Below, piece after piece: positions 1 to 9,200 of a DNA stretch of 43,339 bases. The stretch's first letter is position 1, and every line of letters starts with the position of its first letter. A model generated the notes under the pieces. That model did no database searches and was not told the origin of the DNA. It saw nothing but the letters and a program-made list of their open reading frames with translations. The translations under genes and the position numbers were made by a program. Where the stretch lies: NCBI GenBank assembly GCA_017993835.1, contig JAGOLX010000053.1:1-43339 (forward strand), read 5' to 3'. The DNA comes from Phycisphaerae bacterium (GTDB lineage Bacteria; Planctomycetota; Phycisphaerae; Sedimentisphaerales; Anaerobacaceae).

Positions 1-34
1 TGGGATCGGCCACATAGCTTCCGGGGCCATCCAT
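1..34 (-). CDS. Possible 5' end of a minus-strand gene cut by the window edge
   Basis: Reading leftwards from 34, the frame gives M-D-G-P-G-S-Y-V-A-D-P before the window ends. A GGAG lies 8 bases upstream of this ATG on the minus strand; a second in-frame ATG at 40 is too close to the GGAG to be preferred. Eleven codons are too few to name a product. The call rests only on the ribosome-site spacing and the open frame, so it may be wrong. Confidence 0.3.
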   Translation of the reverse strand, partial: MDGPGSYVADP

Positions 35-466
35 GACCATATCTCCAAGAAACCGCTTTCTGGGAAATATCGTCCAACTGCGGCCTCGAAGCTGAGAAAA
101 TCCTCTGTAACAATGCTACAGTCTCGGTTTCGCTCGGCAGCGGCGCGGTGGCCCTGTGCCGCCGCAGGCGAATCCTCTGACCGCAGTCGCCCGCAGCCAG
201 ACCGAGGCTCGGTTTGTAGTGACGCCGTAAGGCGTTATCCTCTGCTCCTGGGAGTCAAGATATGCCCCGTCGACAAGCTCAGGGCAGGCTCTTGGGGCAC
301 GCGACAAACGGCCTGATCTTACTCCCGTGCGACCGGTCTGCCCTTGCAGGACTCGCAGTTGACATCTTCTCCCTTTTGTGCGATGCTGAGTGCAGTCGCA
401 GATCGTGGATCTGAAACGGAAGTCATCCCGAGAAGGATGTTGATCGAGTTGCTGTTCCGCAGATTT
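35..466. other. Intergenic stretch, no convincing gene
   Basis: A plus-strand frame is open from the window edge to 316, but its composition (Arg, Ser and Ala rich, no ribosome site) looks like non-coding high-GC DNA. A small inverted repeat, ACGCC-GTAA-GGCGT, sits at 222-235. No tRNA or clear promoter was seen. Confidence 0.5.
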
Positions 467-480
467 GGGAGGTGACGATC

Positions 481-672
481 ATGAGTCCTGCGATTTCACA
501 GAACGAGCGAGCGGGATCTGTTCCCAAGGGCCCAACGACGCCGACGGGCCGGACCGGCGAGAAGGCGATTTGCCCCTGCTGCCATGAACCCTATCTGAAG
601 CGGATCGTCGTGCTGGAATGCTCCAGTTGCGGCTATCACAAGGTCGAATCCGAGACCATTGTCGGGGGCTGA
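481..672 (+). CDS. Small zinc-ribbon protein (63 aa)
   Basis: The protein has two Cys pairs, C-P-C-C and C-S-S-C, about 15 residues apart, the layout of a rubredoxin-like or zinc-ribbon knuckle that would bind one metal ion. The N-terminal 25 residues are Pro, Thr and Gly rich and probably disordered. I chose the ATG at 481 because GGGAGGTG ends six bases before it; an in-frame GTG at 472 lies inside that ribosome site. It stands alone, convergent with the MBL-fold gene. Its partner and role are unknown. It could be a small regulator or a metal-binding accessory peptide. Confidence 0.65.
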   Translation: MSPAISQNERAGSVPKGPTTPTGRTGEKAICPCCHEPYLKRIVVLECSSCGYHKVESETIVGG

Positions 673-750
673 CGGGAGTCACGACTGAAGACGCGGCGGC
701 GCCGTCCTCCAAACGATGGCAGGGGGGATCGTGCGCGACCTCTCGTTCGC

Positions 751-1614
751 TCAGGGCTTCGCCGTCCATTCCAGCGGCAAGTCGAGCTTGCCGACGCCGA
801 GCGGGACGAAGTCCCCGCCGTAGGCCTGCTTGAACAGTGCAATGGCCTTCTCGCCCGTGCAATGGCTCGGGCCGGCCCTCTTCACCCCCAAGTCCCTGAG
901 CTGCCCGATGATGGCCCGGACCTGAGCGTCCGATTTGTCGAGCAGATGAAACCCGCCCATGACGAGGTACACGTCCTTGCCGAGCGTCTCCTTGGCCCTG
1001 CGAACGATCTGCACGACGCCCGGATGGGCGCAGCCTGTGATTACTACGAGACCCTTCGTCGTATCCAGAACCACCGCCTGCTCGATGATTGCAGTCCCGA
1101 CCGGGCCGGTCAGGTGGGCGTGTTCGCACAGTTGGTGCGGTCCGTCCACAATCACAGGGTTCGCGCCGCGCGTTCCGGCGGCCTGAACCAGTCGCTTCGA
1201 TGCAGACTTTGGCAGGCAGACGTCCACGCCGCCGCGACGGTCGAGGAAGGTGGCCAGACCCCCCGTGTGATCGCCGTGGTCGTGCGAGATGACGACCAGG
1301 TTCACGTCCTCGACGTTGATGTGCAGCTTGTCGATGTTCTCGAGCAGGATGTCGCCGCGTGTGCCGGTGTCGAAGAGAATGGTCTTCTCGAACCCGGCGA
1401 TCAGGCAGGAGAATCCCCAGTCGGTTCGGCAGTCCTCTTGCCGCTTGTAGTTGTCGTAGAGAATGGTGATCTCGATCGGTCGGAGGTTCGGGTCGGTCCC
1501 GGTTGTGGAGCGCGTCTCGCCGGCCCCGGCCCATGGAACGACGGTGACGGAAGCGACCGCAGCGAGAATAGCAGTCCTCATGACGATCCGCCAAACTCGG
1601 TCTGCGACGAACAT
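751..1614 (-). CDS. Secreted metallo-beta-lactamase-fold hydrolase
   Basis: This 287-residue protein carries the di-metal motif S-H-D-H-G-D-H-T-G-G at residues 110-119, a further metal-ligand candidate in I-T-G-C-A-H-P-G near 205, and a late His in G-P-S-H-C-T-G. The order and spacing match the MBL-fold group annotated as dihydropterin ribofuranosyl-aminobenzene phosphate synthase-like, but that name is inherited and the real substrate is unknown. Residues 12-32 form a hydrophobic signal segment ending W-A-G-A-G-E, so it is probably exported. The start at 1614 is preceded by AGGAGGTGAGTC; an internal Met at 1581 would give a shorter signal peptide. It is transcribed alone, towards the zinc-ribbon gene. 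Confidence 0.85.
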   Translation of the reverse strand: MFVADRVWRIVMRTAILAAVASVTVVPWAGAGETRSTTGTDPNLRPIEITILYDNYKRQEDCRTDWGFSCLIAGFEKTILFDTGTRGDILLENIDKLHINVEDVNLVVISHDHGDHTGGLATFLDRRGGVDVCLPKSASKRLVQAAGTRGANPVIVDGPHQLCEHAHLTGPVGTAIIEQAVVLDTTKGLVVITGCAHPGVVQIVRRAKETLGKDVYLVMGGFHLLDKSDAQVRAIIGQLRDLGVKRAGPSHCTGEKAIALFKQAYGGDFVPLGVGKLDLPLEWTAKP

Positions 1615-1948
1615 GACTCACCTCCTGGCTTCGAGAGCCTCCGAAAGACTATGTCTCCACGATGGCAAAGACCAGCAGCGACGTGCAAACGCTGCAGAGC
1701 CCCGACTGCCCGCAACGTCCCCATTCTACCACTGCAGGGGGGAACATGCCATCGCAACACCTGGGCGTTTCTGTAAGCCAGACTCCGCATGAACACCCGG
1801 ATCGCCGCAGCGCACGCGGCATTGCTCGGAGGTTGACAACGCCCTCGCTATGTGCTATCCTCAAAATGGTTGCGGAGGCCATGTTTGTCGTTGTTCGTTG
1901 CTCTGGGTGGCCGGCGTCCATTCCGGCCGTAGTAGTTGAGGGCAAGCG
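1615..1948. other. Divergent intergenic region
   Basis: This region separates the minus-strand hydrolase from a plus-strand membrane protein and so should hold promoters for both. I see no strong sigma-70 hexamer pair, no hairpin and no RNA gene. Short ORFs on both strands have no ribosome sites and no recognisable motifs. Confidence 0.4.
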
Positions 1949-2359
1949 ATGAAGAAGACAGTCCTGTGGGTCATGCTGGTGACAATCGCGCACGTGCTGC
2001 TGTCGGAGGCGCTCTGCCGGGTGTCCATTCATTGGCGGGAGAGCTCGCAGGAACTGGCGGGCATGGCACTCTTCGTTCTTCTACTGGCCGGCCTGATCTG
2101 GGCGGTCTGGAGGGCCTTCCGCAGACTGAGCACAGCGCCCTCGCGGGTCGCGTGCCGAGCCGCCTTGATCGTGGGACTATTCGCAGCGACCTACACGTTC
2201 GACTATTTCTACTACTGGCACTTGCGACCCAATCTGGGCTGGTACCAGGAGTCCGACTGGGTCGCCCAGCACCCGGGATTTCAACGCGAGCTGCGGGCGA
2301 GGATTCAGGCCAACCTGTGGTGTTCGTCTGCAAGCGTCAAGACGCCGGACGCTCCATGA
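1949..2359 (+). CDS. Small membrane protein, function unknown (136 aa)
   Basis: Three hydrophobic stretches are visible: residues 4-22, about 38-56, and about 70-85, the last followed by an aromatic run T-F-D-Y-F-Y-Y-W. This suggests an inner-membrane protein with a short soluble tail. The start ATG has only a weak GAGGGC about seven bases upstream. No family is recognised. It sits upstream of another small two-helix membrane protein but with a gap of about 126 bases, so they are probably not tightly coupled. Confidence 0.6.
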   Translation: MKKTVLWVMLVTIAHVLLSEALCRVSIHWRESSQELAGMALFVLLLAGLIWAVWRAFRRLSTAPSRVACRAALIVGLFAATYTFDYFYYWHLRPNLGWYQESDWVAQHPGFQRELRARIQANLWCSSASVKTPDAP

Positions 2360-2485
2360 TCGGTGCACAGCTTGCGCCGCTTTTCTCATGATGAATCTCC
2401 CCTCTCGGGTGTCTATACAAGTAGACGAACTTCTGCGCCGCAGACCATGCGCCTGCGGGCGCCGAACGCCGAAAGGGGAAACGCC

Positions 2486-2758
2486 ATGAGTACTGCACAC
2501 AGTCTGTTGGGTCTGGCGATAGCCTGTGCCCTCTGGAATGTCGTGGCCGGCATCCTGATCTGCATCGCGCTGAGCAAAAGGGGCGTGAAGATCAACTACC
2601 TGTTCCTGAAGGCTCTCATGCCCTGGTACGCCCATCGGTACAAGATCGCAACGCTCCAGGAGACGGGCGAAGTCGGCCCGCTCTTCTACCGCTGGCTCAT
2701 CTCGATCAATGCGGCCCTTGTCGCCGGCATTGCAGGAGTCCTGGCCCTGTGGATCTGA
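2486..2758 (+). CDS. Small two-helix membrane protein (90 aa)
   Basis: The protein has one hydrophobic helix at about residues 6-29 and another at about 69-88, joined by a charged loop containing K-R-G-V-K-I-N and an R-Y-K-I-A-T-L-Q-E-T-G-E stretch. The start was set at the ATG at 2486 because AAAGGGGAAA lies just upstream; an upstream extension from 2363 reads as non-coding sequence. No family is recognised and the function is unknown. Confidence 0.65.
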   Translation: MSTAHSLLGLAIACALWNVVAGILICIALSKRGVKINYLFLKALMPWYAHRYKIATLQETGEVGPLFYRWLISINAALVAGIAGVLALWI

Positions 2759-2766
2759 CGGTTGCT

Positions 2767-2934
2767 CTACGGGCGCTTTGTCGACGGCCACAACTGGATG
2801 CACACCACGTCGATGAGCAGGACCGCGAATCCGGCGTTCAACAGGTAGTCGCCGGAGCCCGGCCCGAGCTCGAATGCCGAGCCGAGCAGTGATGCGGTTG
2901 CGAGTATGAACAAAGCTATCTGGAATCTTCTCAT
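2767..2934 (-). CDS. Very small membrane protein (55 aa)
   Basis: It starts M-R-R-F-Q-I-A-L-F-I and has two hydrophobic segments, about residues 4-20 and 31-48, with a short Gly-rich turn G-P-G-S-G. A GGAG lies about eight bases before the ATG at 2934. The frame stays open upstream to 3102, but that part runs through a dispersed repeat and is unlikely to be translated. It converges tail to tail with the 90-residue membrane protein, with only eight bases between stops. Function is unknown. Confidence 0.5.
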   Translation of the reverse strand: MRRFQIALFILATASLLGSAFELGPGSGDYLLNAGFAVLLIDVVCIQLWPSTKRP

Positions 2935-2968
2935 AGTGCGTGCTCCGATACAGTCTGCGCAGGACGCT

Positions 2969-3053
2969 GTCATTCCTGCGCCAAGCAGGAATTGACAAGC
3001 CGTGGGACGCGACGTGTCCCGGGAACTGGATTCCCGCGTTTCGCGGGAATGAC
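2969..3053. repeat. Dispersed inverted-repeat element (GTCATTCC...GGAATGAC)
   Basis: The ends are mirror images, GTCATTCCTGCG on the left and CGCGGGAATGAC on the right, with an internal CGCGTTTCGCGGGAAT hairpin. The same element occurs twice at 32064-32147 and 32203-32285. It resembles the REP or MITE-like elements found between genes in many bacteria. It is non-coding and lies between two minus-strand genes. Confidence 0.75.
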
Positions 3054-3283
3054 AATCGAGGGTCTTCACCGCTATTCCACGCGTGCAGAAACGGACATAC
3101 AAGTCCGGCCGAAGGAGAACCGTCTCGGCCTGGCCTTGATAGAAGGGGCCGGCGGCTCATCCGGCCACCGGCCCATTCCGAAAGTGTGTGTCCGAATCAA
3201 CAGGCCCGCCGGGCAATGCTTGCCGATCGCGGACGAAGCCACCGGCCGGGCCTGAAACCTTTCCATCGCCACTTTCGCGCGAC
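3054..3283. other. Intergenic remainder downstream of the propeller array
   Basis: No gene, clear hairpin terminator or RNA is visible. It follows the stop of the last propeller gene on the minus strand, so transcription of the array must end in or beyond this region. Confidence 0.35.
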
Positions 3284-4393
3284 TCACGGATCGTCCTGTG
3301 AATCCGCTGGATTCACCTTCTCCCACTCGGCGATGAAGACCTTCAGGTCCTCGATATCGACGACGCCGTCGCCCCAGGCGTACGGTCCAATGTCGTAGAG
3401 CGAGTTGTCCGTGCCCCAGTTGTCGATCAACATCGCCAAATCGTTGACGTCCACGACGCTGTCGACGTTGAAGTCCACGGTGGGGAGGATCGGCGCTTTG
3501 TAAGTCCACGTCGACATGTCGTCGTTGGGGTCGCAGAGGATGTACAGCGTGGAGCCATCGGCGCTCACGAAGGGCCTATTCCAGGGCGTTGCGTTGGCAA
3601 TGGGTCCCAGATTCACCGCCGGCTGCCAGGGAGCAGAGCAACTGGCCCGCCTCGCCACATAGCCGTCCCCCCAAGCGCTGAACCCCCCGGGTCGGTTGCT
3701 CGTGAAGAACATCAACAGCCCATCGGGTGAGAGCGTGGCATAGAAGTCCTGGACGGGACTATTCACCGCCGGTCCGAGATTGACCGGGTCGCCCCAGGGA
3801 TCGTTCGGAGTCGTACGCTTGCTGACGTAGAGATCAAAGAGATCAGGACTGCCATATCCGCTCGCGGGATACGTGGACATGAAGTAGAGCTCCAAGGCGT
3901 CGGGTGACACCGCTGGGATACCGTCGTCGGACGATCTACTCACCTTCGGCCCCAGATTGGTCGGTGGCTCCCAAGGGCTGGTTCGGGTCGCACGCTTGGT
4001 CACATAGAGATCACAGGCGCCGTACCCTCCGGGCCGGTCGGAGTGGAAATAGAGCTCCAGGCCATCGGGGCAGATGAATGCGCACTTATCCCAGTTTGCA
4101 CCGTTGACAACAGGCCCGAGATTCTCTGGAGGACCCCAAGCGTCCTCGACTGAGGCCCGTTTGCTTACCCAGAGGTCCATCAGGCCATATCCGCCCGACC
4201 GCTGGGATTCGAAGTACACTTCCAGCCCATCCGCGGAGAAGCAGTTAATCCATCCGGTCACTGGGTCGAGGAAAGGGAAGTCCGATTGGATGTTCACCGG
4301 CGTGCCGAAGGTGAAATCGGCCTGCACATTTGACGTGGTGCACGCCGCCACAACAACACACGCCAGGATCAGAGTGTTCTTTGTCGCCTTCAT
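3284..4393 (-). CDS. Secreted PD40-type propeller with dockerin-like C-terminus (369 aa)
   Basis: Residues 1-25 are a signal peptide ending N-V-Q-A, followed by D-F-T-F-G-T-P. About five repeats follow with the pattern S-x-D-G-L-E-L-Y-F-x-S-x-R-x-G-G-x-G and N-L-G-P-x-V-N, the TolB/PD40 propeller signature, covering residues 26-300. The last 65 residues hold a paired EF-hand, dockerin-like module (D-F-N-V-D-S-V-V-D, W-G-T-D, W-G-D-G-V-V-D). There is no LamG tail, unlike most neighbours. The start is the ATG at 4393, eight bases after GGAGG; an ATG fifteen bases earlier overlaps that site. It is the last gene of the minus-strand array and closely resembles the gene at 14578-15690. It is probably an extracellular binding protein; no catalytic site was seen. 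Confidence 0.85.
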   Translation of the reverse strand: MKATKNTLILACVVVAACTTSNVQADFTFGTPVNIQSDFPFLDPVTGWINCFSADGLEVYFESQRSGGYGLMDLWVSKRASVEDAWGPPENLGPVVNGANWDKCAFICPDGLELYFHSDRPGGYGACDLYVTKRATRTSPWEPPTNLGPKVSRSSDDGIPAVSPDALELYFMSTYPASGYGSPDLFDLYVSKRTTPNDPWGDPVNLGPAVNSPVQDFYATLSPDGLLMFFTSNRPGGFSAWGDGYVARRASCSAPWQPAVNLGPIANATPWNRPFVSADGSTLYILCDPNDDMSTWTYKAPILPTVDFNVDSVVDVNDLAMLIDNWGTDNSLYDIGPYAWGDGVVDIEDLKVFIAEWEKVNPADSQDDP

Positions 4394-4517
4394 AGTTGTT
4401 GCCTCCATTGGTTGGTCGCGTCGGCGACCATTCGTGATGGTTGATGCTCCCTAGGGCTCCACGGCCCGGTCGTAGACTCGCACGTCGTCGATCAGGCCCT
4501 GCCAGAAGGTGCCGGGG
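4301..4517. repeat. 217-bp direct repeat, copy A (partner 9469-9685)
   Basis: Comparison by eye with 9469-9685 shows two mismatches in 217 bases, at a constant offset of 5168. The block covers the signal-peptide end of one gene, its leader, and the last codons of the LamG tail of the gene upstream. Such identity in an intergenic region points to recent duplication or gene conversion. Confidence 0.85.
4413..4430 (-). promoter_or_regulatory. Leader hairpin just upstream of the ribosome site
   Basis: On the transcript the sequence forms TGGTCGC-CGAC-GCGACCA, a seven-base-pair stem with a four-base loop, ending about six bases before the GGAGG of the gene at 4393. The stem is kept and the loop varies in the leaders at 9581-9598 and 23093-23110, which suggests selection for structure. 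Confidence 0.55.
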
Positions 4518-6211
4518 TCGAGGGTGCTGCCGGCGCCGATGCACAAGGCTCCGGATGCGATCGGCGGGGGGCCCGGCTTGTCCTCAGCTACGATCATGTC
4601 ATCCACGAGCAACGCCCGGCGGGGGTCCTCCCACGTCAATCCCACGCGATGCCACTGGCCGTCGGCGACGAGCGTCTGCGAAGAAAGGCTCGCAGCGTGC
4701 CGGCCGGACCCTTTCAGATTCGTCATCAGCGCGCCGGTCGAATCGGCCAGGAGCCAGTCCTGTCCGCTGGTCTGCGAGAGAATGACCCGGCCTGGGACAT
4801 CGGATTTGGCCCATGCCAGGACGCTGAAAGAACCGGTCACAGGATTCACGCGCGACGACATGGCCACTCGGTCATCGACGCCGTCGAATTCGAGCGCGCC
4901 GCCCGCGGCACCTCCCTCCGGTCTCCAGGTTGCACCGACGACGACTCCATCGTTTGCCCCCGCGCTGTCGGAGGCGACGTTGCCTTCGCTCTCGTCCAGC
5001 TTCCAGTGGGCCCTGAGGGTGCCATCCTGGATCTCTTGTTTCCAGCAGCCCATCAGGACTTCCAGGTCCGCCGCATCGACGAGGCCATCCCCGAAGGGCT
5101 CGGGTGCGATGTCCACGGCGCGGTCGTCCGTGCCCCAGGACCTGATGAGTCGCAGCAGGTCCTGGATGTCGACGATGCCATCGCCATTGAAATCCACGAC
5201 CGACCGCGGGTGAAAGACCGCCAGACCGCCGTTGGCGGTGCCCACCCATGCATTACCCTGGGCATCGAAGGCTACACAGTAGACGTTGTTATCCGGCAGG
5301 CCCGAATTTGCGCTGTCGAGGATGATCCAGTGAGTCCCGTTGAACGCGGCCAGTCCGCCCTCGGTGGCCGCCCAGACGTTGCTGCCGGCGTCGACCGTGA
5401 CATTCCAGACCATATTACTCGGTAGAGGAGAATTGGAGGTGACAAAGGTCGTCCAGGCGCCTTCGGCGAAGTGGATCAAGCCGCCCCCATAGGTCCCGAG
5501 CCACAGACTCCCATCCGGGGCGGCTGCCATGAAGGAGATGCTGTTGTAGGTCAGCCCAGAGTTGCCGGTGTGGTAGCGGGTCCAGTTGGTCCCGTCGAAT
5601 TTCACCAGACCGCCGCCGAACGTGCCGACCCACAAGACCCCCTGGGCGTCGAGGGTCACGCCGGTGACCAGACCGGCCGGCATGCCGGAGTTTGTCTGGT
5701 TGTAGACGGTCCATGTCTGCCGGTCGAATCTGGCCAGGCCTGCGCCGGTGCCGATCCACGCGTTTCCTTCAGCGTCGAACACAGGGGCGCCTGCCTGATT
5801 GTCGGGCAGTCCGGAGTTTGACGTCCGGTAGACCGTCCAGTTCTGGCCGTCGAACTTCGACAATCCGGTCTCGGTGCCGCTCCATACGTTGCCTTCGGCG
5901 TCGATGGAGAGACTGATGTGATCGTTGCCGGGCAGGGGCGAGTTCGCGGTATTGTAGACGGTCCAGTTCTGGCCATCGAATCGGGCCAAGCCGCCGCCGT
6001 CGAATGCATACCACCGCCCGGTCCCGACCCACGCAACACCCTGGGCATCGAATGCCAGAGCGGTGACGCCGTTATAGGGCAGTTCGGAGTTGGCGGAATT
6101 GTACACGGTCCATTCGCCTGTCTGACTCCACGCCACGACGGGAAGACACGAAAGCAGACAAACAACAAAAAGCATCCCTCTCACCCTCCAGATTGTCTTT
6201 CGCGTTTTCAT
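4451..6211 (-). CDS. Secreted seven-repeat Reg_prop propeller with dockerin-like and LamG domains (586 aa)
   Basis: After a signal peptide (hydrophobic run about residues 13-27, ending V-V-A-W-S-Q) come seven repeats of the type W-T-V-Y-N-x-x-N-S-x-L-P, D-A-x-G-x-x-W-V-G-T and G-L-x-x-F-D-G. Seven is the number needed for one closed propeller of the kind found in hybrid two-component sensors. Here there is no kinase, so it works as a free secreted propeller. A dockerin-like pair (D-F-N-G-D-G-I-V-D, W-G-T-D-D) follows, then a LamG domain of about 180 residues ending D-R-A-V-E-P. The start ATG at 6211 has AAGGAG upstream; upstream ATGs in the open frame lack one. The tail DNA is a mosaic of two paralogues. 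Confidence 0.85.
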   Translation of the reverse strand: MKTRKTIWRVRGMLFVVCLLSCLPVVAWSQTGEWTVYNSANSELPYNGVTALAFDAQGVAWVGTGRWYAFDGGGLARFDGQNWTVYNTANSPLPGNDHISLSIDAEGNVWSGTETGLSKFDGQNWTVYRTSNSGLPDNQAGAPVFDAEGNAWIGTGAGLARFDRQTWTVYNQTNSGMPAGLVTGVTLDAQGVLWVGTFGGGLVKFDGTNWTRYHTGNSGLTYNSISFMAAAPDGSLWLGTYGGGLIHFAEGAWTTFVTSNSPLPSNMVWNVTVDAGSNVWAATEGGLAAFNGTHWIILDSANSGLPDNNVYCVAFDAQGNAWVGTANGGLAVFHPRSVVDFNGDGIVDIQDLLRLIRSWGTDDRAVDIAPEPFGDGLVDAADLEVLMGCWKQEIQDGTLRAHWKLDESEGNVASDSAGANDGVVVGATWRPEGGAAGGALEFDGVDDRVAMSSRVNPVTGSFSVLAWAKSDVPGRVILSQTSGQDWLLADSTGALMTNLKGSGRHAASLSSQTLVADGQWHRVGLTWEDPRRALLVDDMIVAEDKPGPPPIASGALCIGAGSTLDPGTFWQGLIDDVRVYDRAVEP

Positions 6212-6261
6212 GGTAGGTGTCTCCTTGCTGACATCCGTCGCATTGGACGTTTGCCACGGGT

Positions 6262-9200
6262 TCATTGGGAGGAGAGCGGATGGCCAAAGCCGATATCGTC
6301 CACGTAGATCATGCCGGTTCCGCCTGCCACAGGATTGTCGAAGTGGCCCACGCCGATGCGCATTTTCCTGACCGCGGCCATGTTCACACCCGCTTCGGCG
6401 AATTCGTTCAATGGAACAAGCCACTGCCGCCATTCGATAGTCTGCGATGCCGCCGGATCGGGGTGGATCAGCGTCTTGGCATGTCCGGCGTCATCCTCAA
6501 CCGCCACGTACACCGGCGCCGGGTCGTTGCTTGGCTGCTCGACTCCGATTGCCTCGGTCTGCCACGGACCGGTGATCTCGCCTGTCGACGAGACATCTGA
6601 GAATTCCGCGATGGTCGGCATCAGGATGTTGTGACTGGTGACCGCCAGACCGATGTAAACATCCGGGGCCATGCCGATTGTCGCGGGATTGGCGCCGTTG
6701 CTTCCGGTATTCGCATTGTCCGGTTGGTTGACGATCCATTTGACACCATCCAGCGAATAGTAACCGGTCAAGTCATGGCCTTTGCGTTCCAGCTTCAACC
6801 AGACCGGCAAGGTGACGATGCCCACGTTGCTGTGGACGGACACCGCGCTGGCGCCGAATGTGTTTCGCGTTTGGAAGGCCCGCCGGCCGTCGGGCGTCGG
6901 GAACATGAAGGCGTAGGCGGACTTCGGGTCCAGGCTGCCGCGAATCATCACGCCGGCCTTCGCCCAGGAATGGGAAGCGAACAGGCTGTGGATCTTCACG
7001 GTCATGGAGCCGTCGCCGCGGAGTGGCTTGCAGGCGAAACGGAACTGGTCGGATGTGTCCCAGATATCCACGCCGCCGCCGCTCAGTTGAATGCTGCCGT
7101 CGGGACGTTCCAGGAAGTCGAGCGGGTTGCCGCGGAAGTAGAGGGCCAGGGTGTCGGCCCCATGGACGGTCCAATCCTGGGCAGGCAGGAAGGTCCTCTC
7201 GGCCTGGCTATAGAACGGACTGTCGGCGTTGTTGTACGCCAAAGGCATCGACTGCGCGACGCTGTGGGTGACGATCTGCTCTGCGAAGGGCGGGTCGATG
7301 TATCCGACGACGGAGCCGCTGGTCGATGTGGCGAGACCGTCGATCCAGGATTGATAGATCCGGCTGCCTTCATCATTGGCGTAACTCTCGAAATCGTCCA
7401 CGGTGAGGTATTCCCTTGTCGAGAACTTCCAGATGTCTCCCTCCCAGACGGCGGTGGTTGCAGCCTCATTGACCTCGTCGATCTTCCAGTAGTAGATCGT
7501 GCCCAGATCCAGCGGGCCGGGGTCGAAGACGGCTTCGTCGAGAGAGCCGATGATGGCCGTGCCGTCTGCCACGGCCTGCGGATCTGTGCCGAAGGAGATT
7601 TGGTGCAACGCAGCCTGTCGGCCGGGCCTCCAGGTGAGAGTCGTGTCCGTGCGCACGTTGCCCTGACCATCGGGCGGCGCGGGGTCGCGAGGACGCACTG
7701 GGATGCAGTAGAAGCGGACTTCACTCAGGCCGTACTGTGGCTTGCCTGCCGTGCTCCAATTGTTCCTGGCGGTGAGCCGGACGTACTTGGCCATGACGCC
7801 GCCAAGGTCCACTGTCGTGTTGTGGGCGTAGCCGTTCGTACTCGTTGCCTGGGCGAACTGAACATCCCCCAGCGACGTCCAGGTTGTGCCGTCGAGCGAG
7901 TGCTCGATGGCGACGTCCTTGAACCCGAAGCCGAGGGCAGACTCAAATTGCAGATTGTAGTTCCAGACCCACATTTCGTGCAGCACGCGGACCGAATCGA
8001 ATTCATACCGAATCCACGGTGACTGCCCTGCGCCTGCGGTGCTGACCCACATGTCCTTGCTGTTCATCGAGTGTCCATCGTTTCTGTCCAATCCGGAGGC
8101 ATTGATCGTGTTCTCCGGCTTGGCGTCTGGCAGCGAGCTGGACGCGGTGGCGATGACATTCGTGACGGGACAGGCGCAGGCTTCCGTGGTGAAATCCAGG
8201 ACGGCGCCTCGATAGAGGGTAGCATCCGGATCGGCGCCGATGCTGTCGATCCGCCAGTAGTAGGTCCGCCCAAACTCCAGGAGGCCCGAGGGATCGTATT
8301 GAGTCGTCGTCTGACCCTGGCCGACCAGCACGCCCAGCGGATTGTCCCGGCTGGCGTTGCTGATATCCTCCATGGAGGTTCCGAAGTACACATCGTGGTT
8401 CGCAGCAAACGTCGGCGACGTCCAGCTCAAGACCGTGTCTCGCGAAACTTCCCCAGCGTGCGGCGGTGGGGCCATGACGAAGCCCGGCCCCTCGATCGCT
8501 TCCAGGAGGACGATCTGGTCTTGCGCGTCCACGATCCCATTGCCCCAGGGGAAGGGACCGATGTCGCAGCGTGAATCACTCTGGCCCCAATGCTCCGCCA
8601 TGACCAGGAGGTCTGTGTCATCGACTTGGCCGTCGCGGTTGAGATCGCAGTTGGGGGTGATGGTCGTCTGCCAGACGTCCCAACTTCCGCTGCGTTGAGA
8701 GGTGAAGTACAGCGTGCGACCGTCCGCCGACATCCGAGGCAGGCAATCGTTCGTCAGTCCATTGACTGCGCTTCCCAGATTCACCGGCGCCTGCCAGGGG
8801 GCCGTGGGGCTCGCCCGCCTCGCCATCCAGAGATCCGAGAGCCCGATGTTGCCGGCGCGGGTCCCGGTCGTGCCGAAACCCTGGGAGAACAGCAGCAGCA
8901 GTCCGTCCGGCGAAAGGCACTGCAACGCCTCCATGGTCGACGTATTCACGACGCTGCCGAGATTCACCAGGGCGCCCCAGGCGTGCTCGGCTCTCTCACG
9001 TCGTGCCACGAAGATATCGTAACGTCCGTATCCACCTGCCCGGTTCCAGGAGTTGACGTAGAGTTCCAGGTTGTCCGGCGAGATCCAGACGCCGAAGTCG
9101 GGGCAGGAAGAGTCGCTGATCCCCGAGCCCATTTTCGCCGCCGGACCCCAGGGGGCGTCTCTCGTCGGGCGCGTCGTCACGAACACGTCGTACGCGCTGT

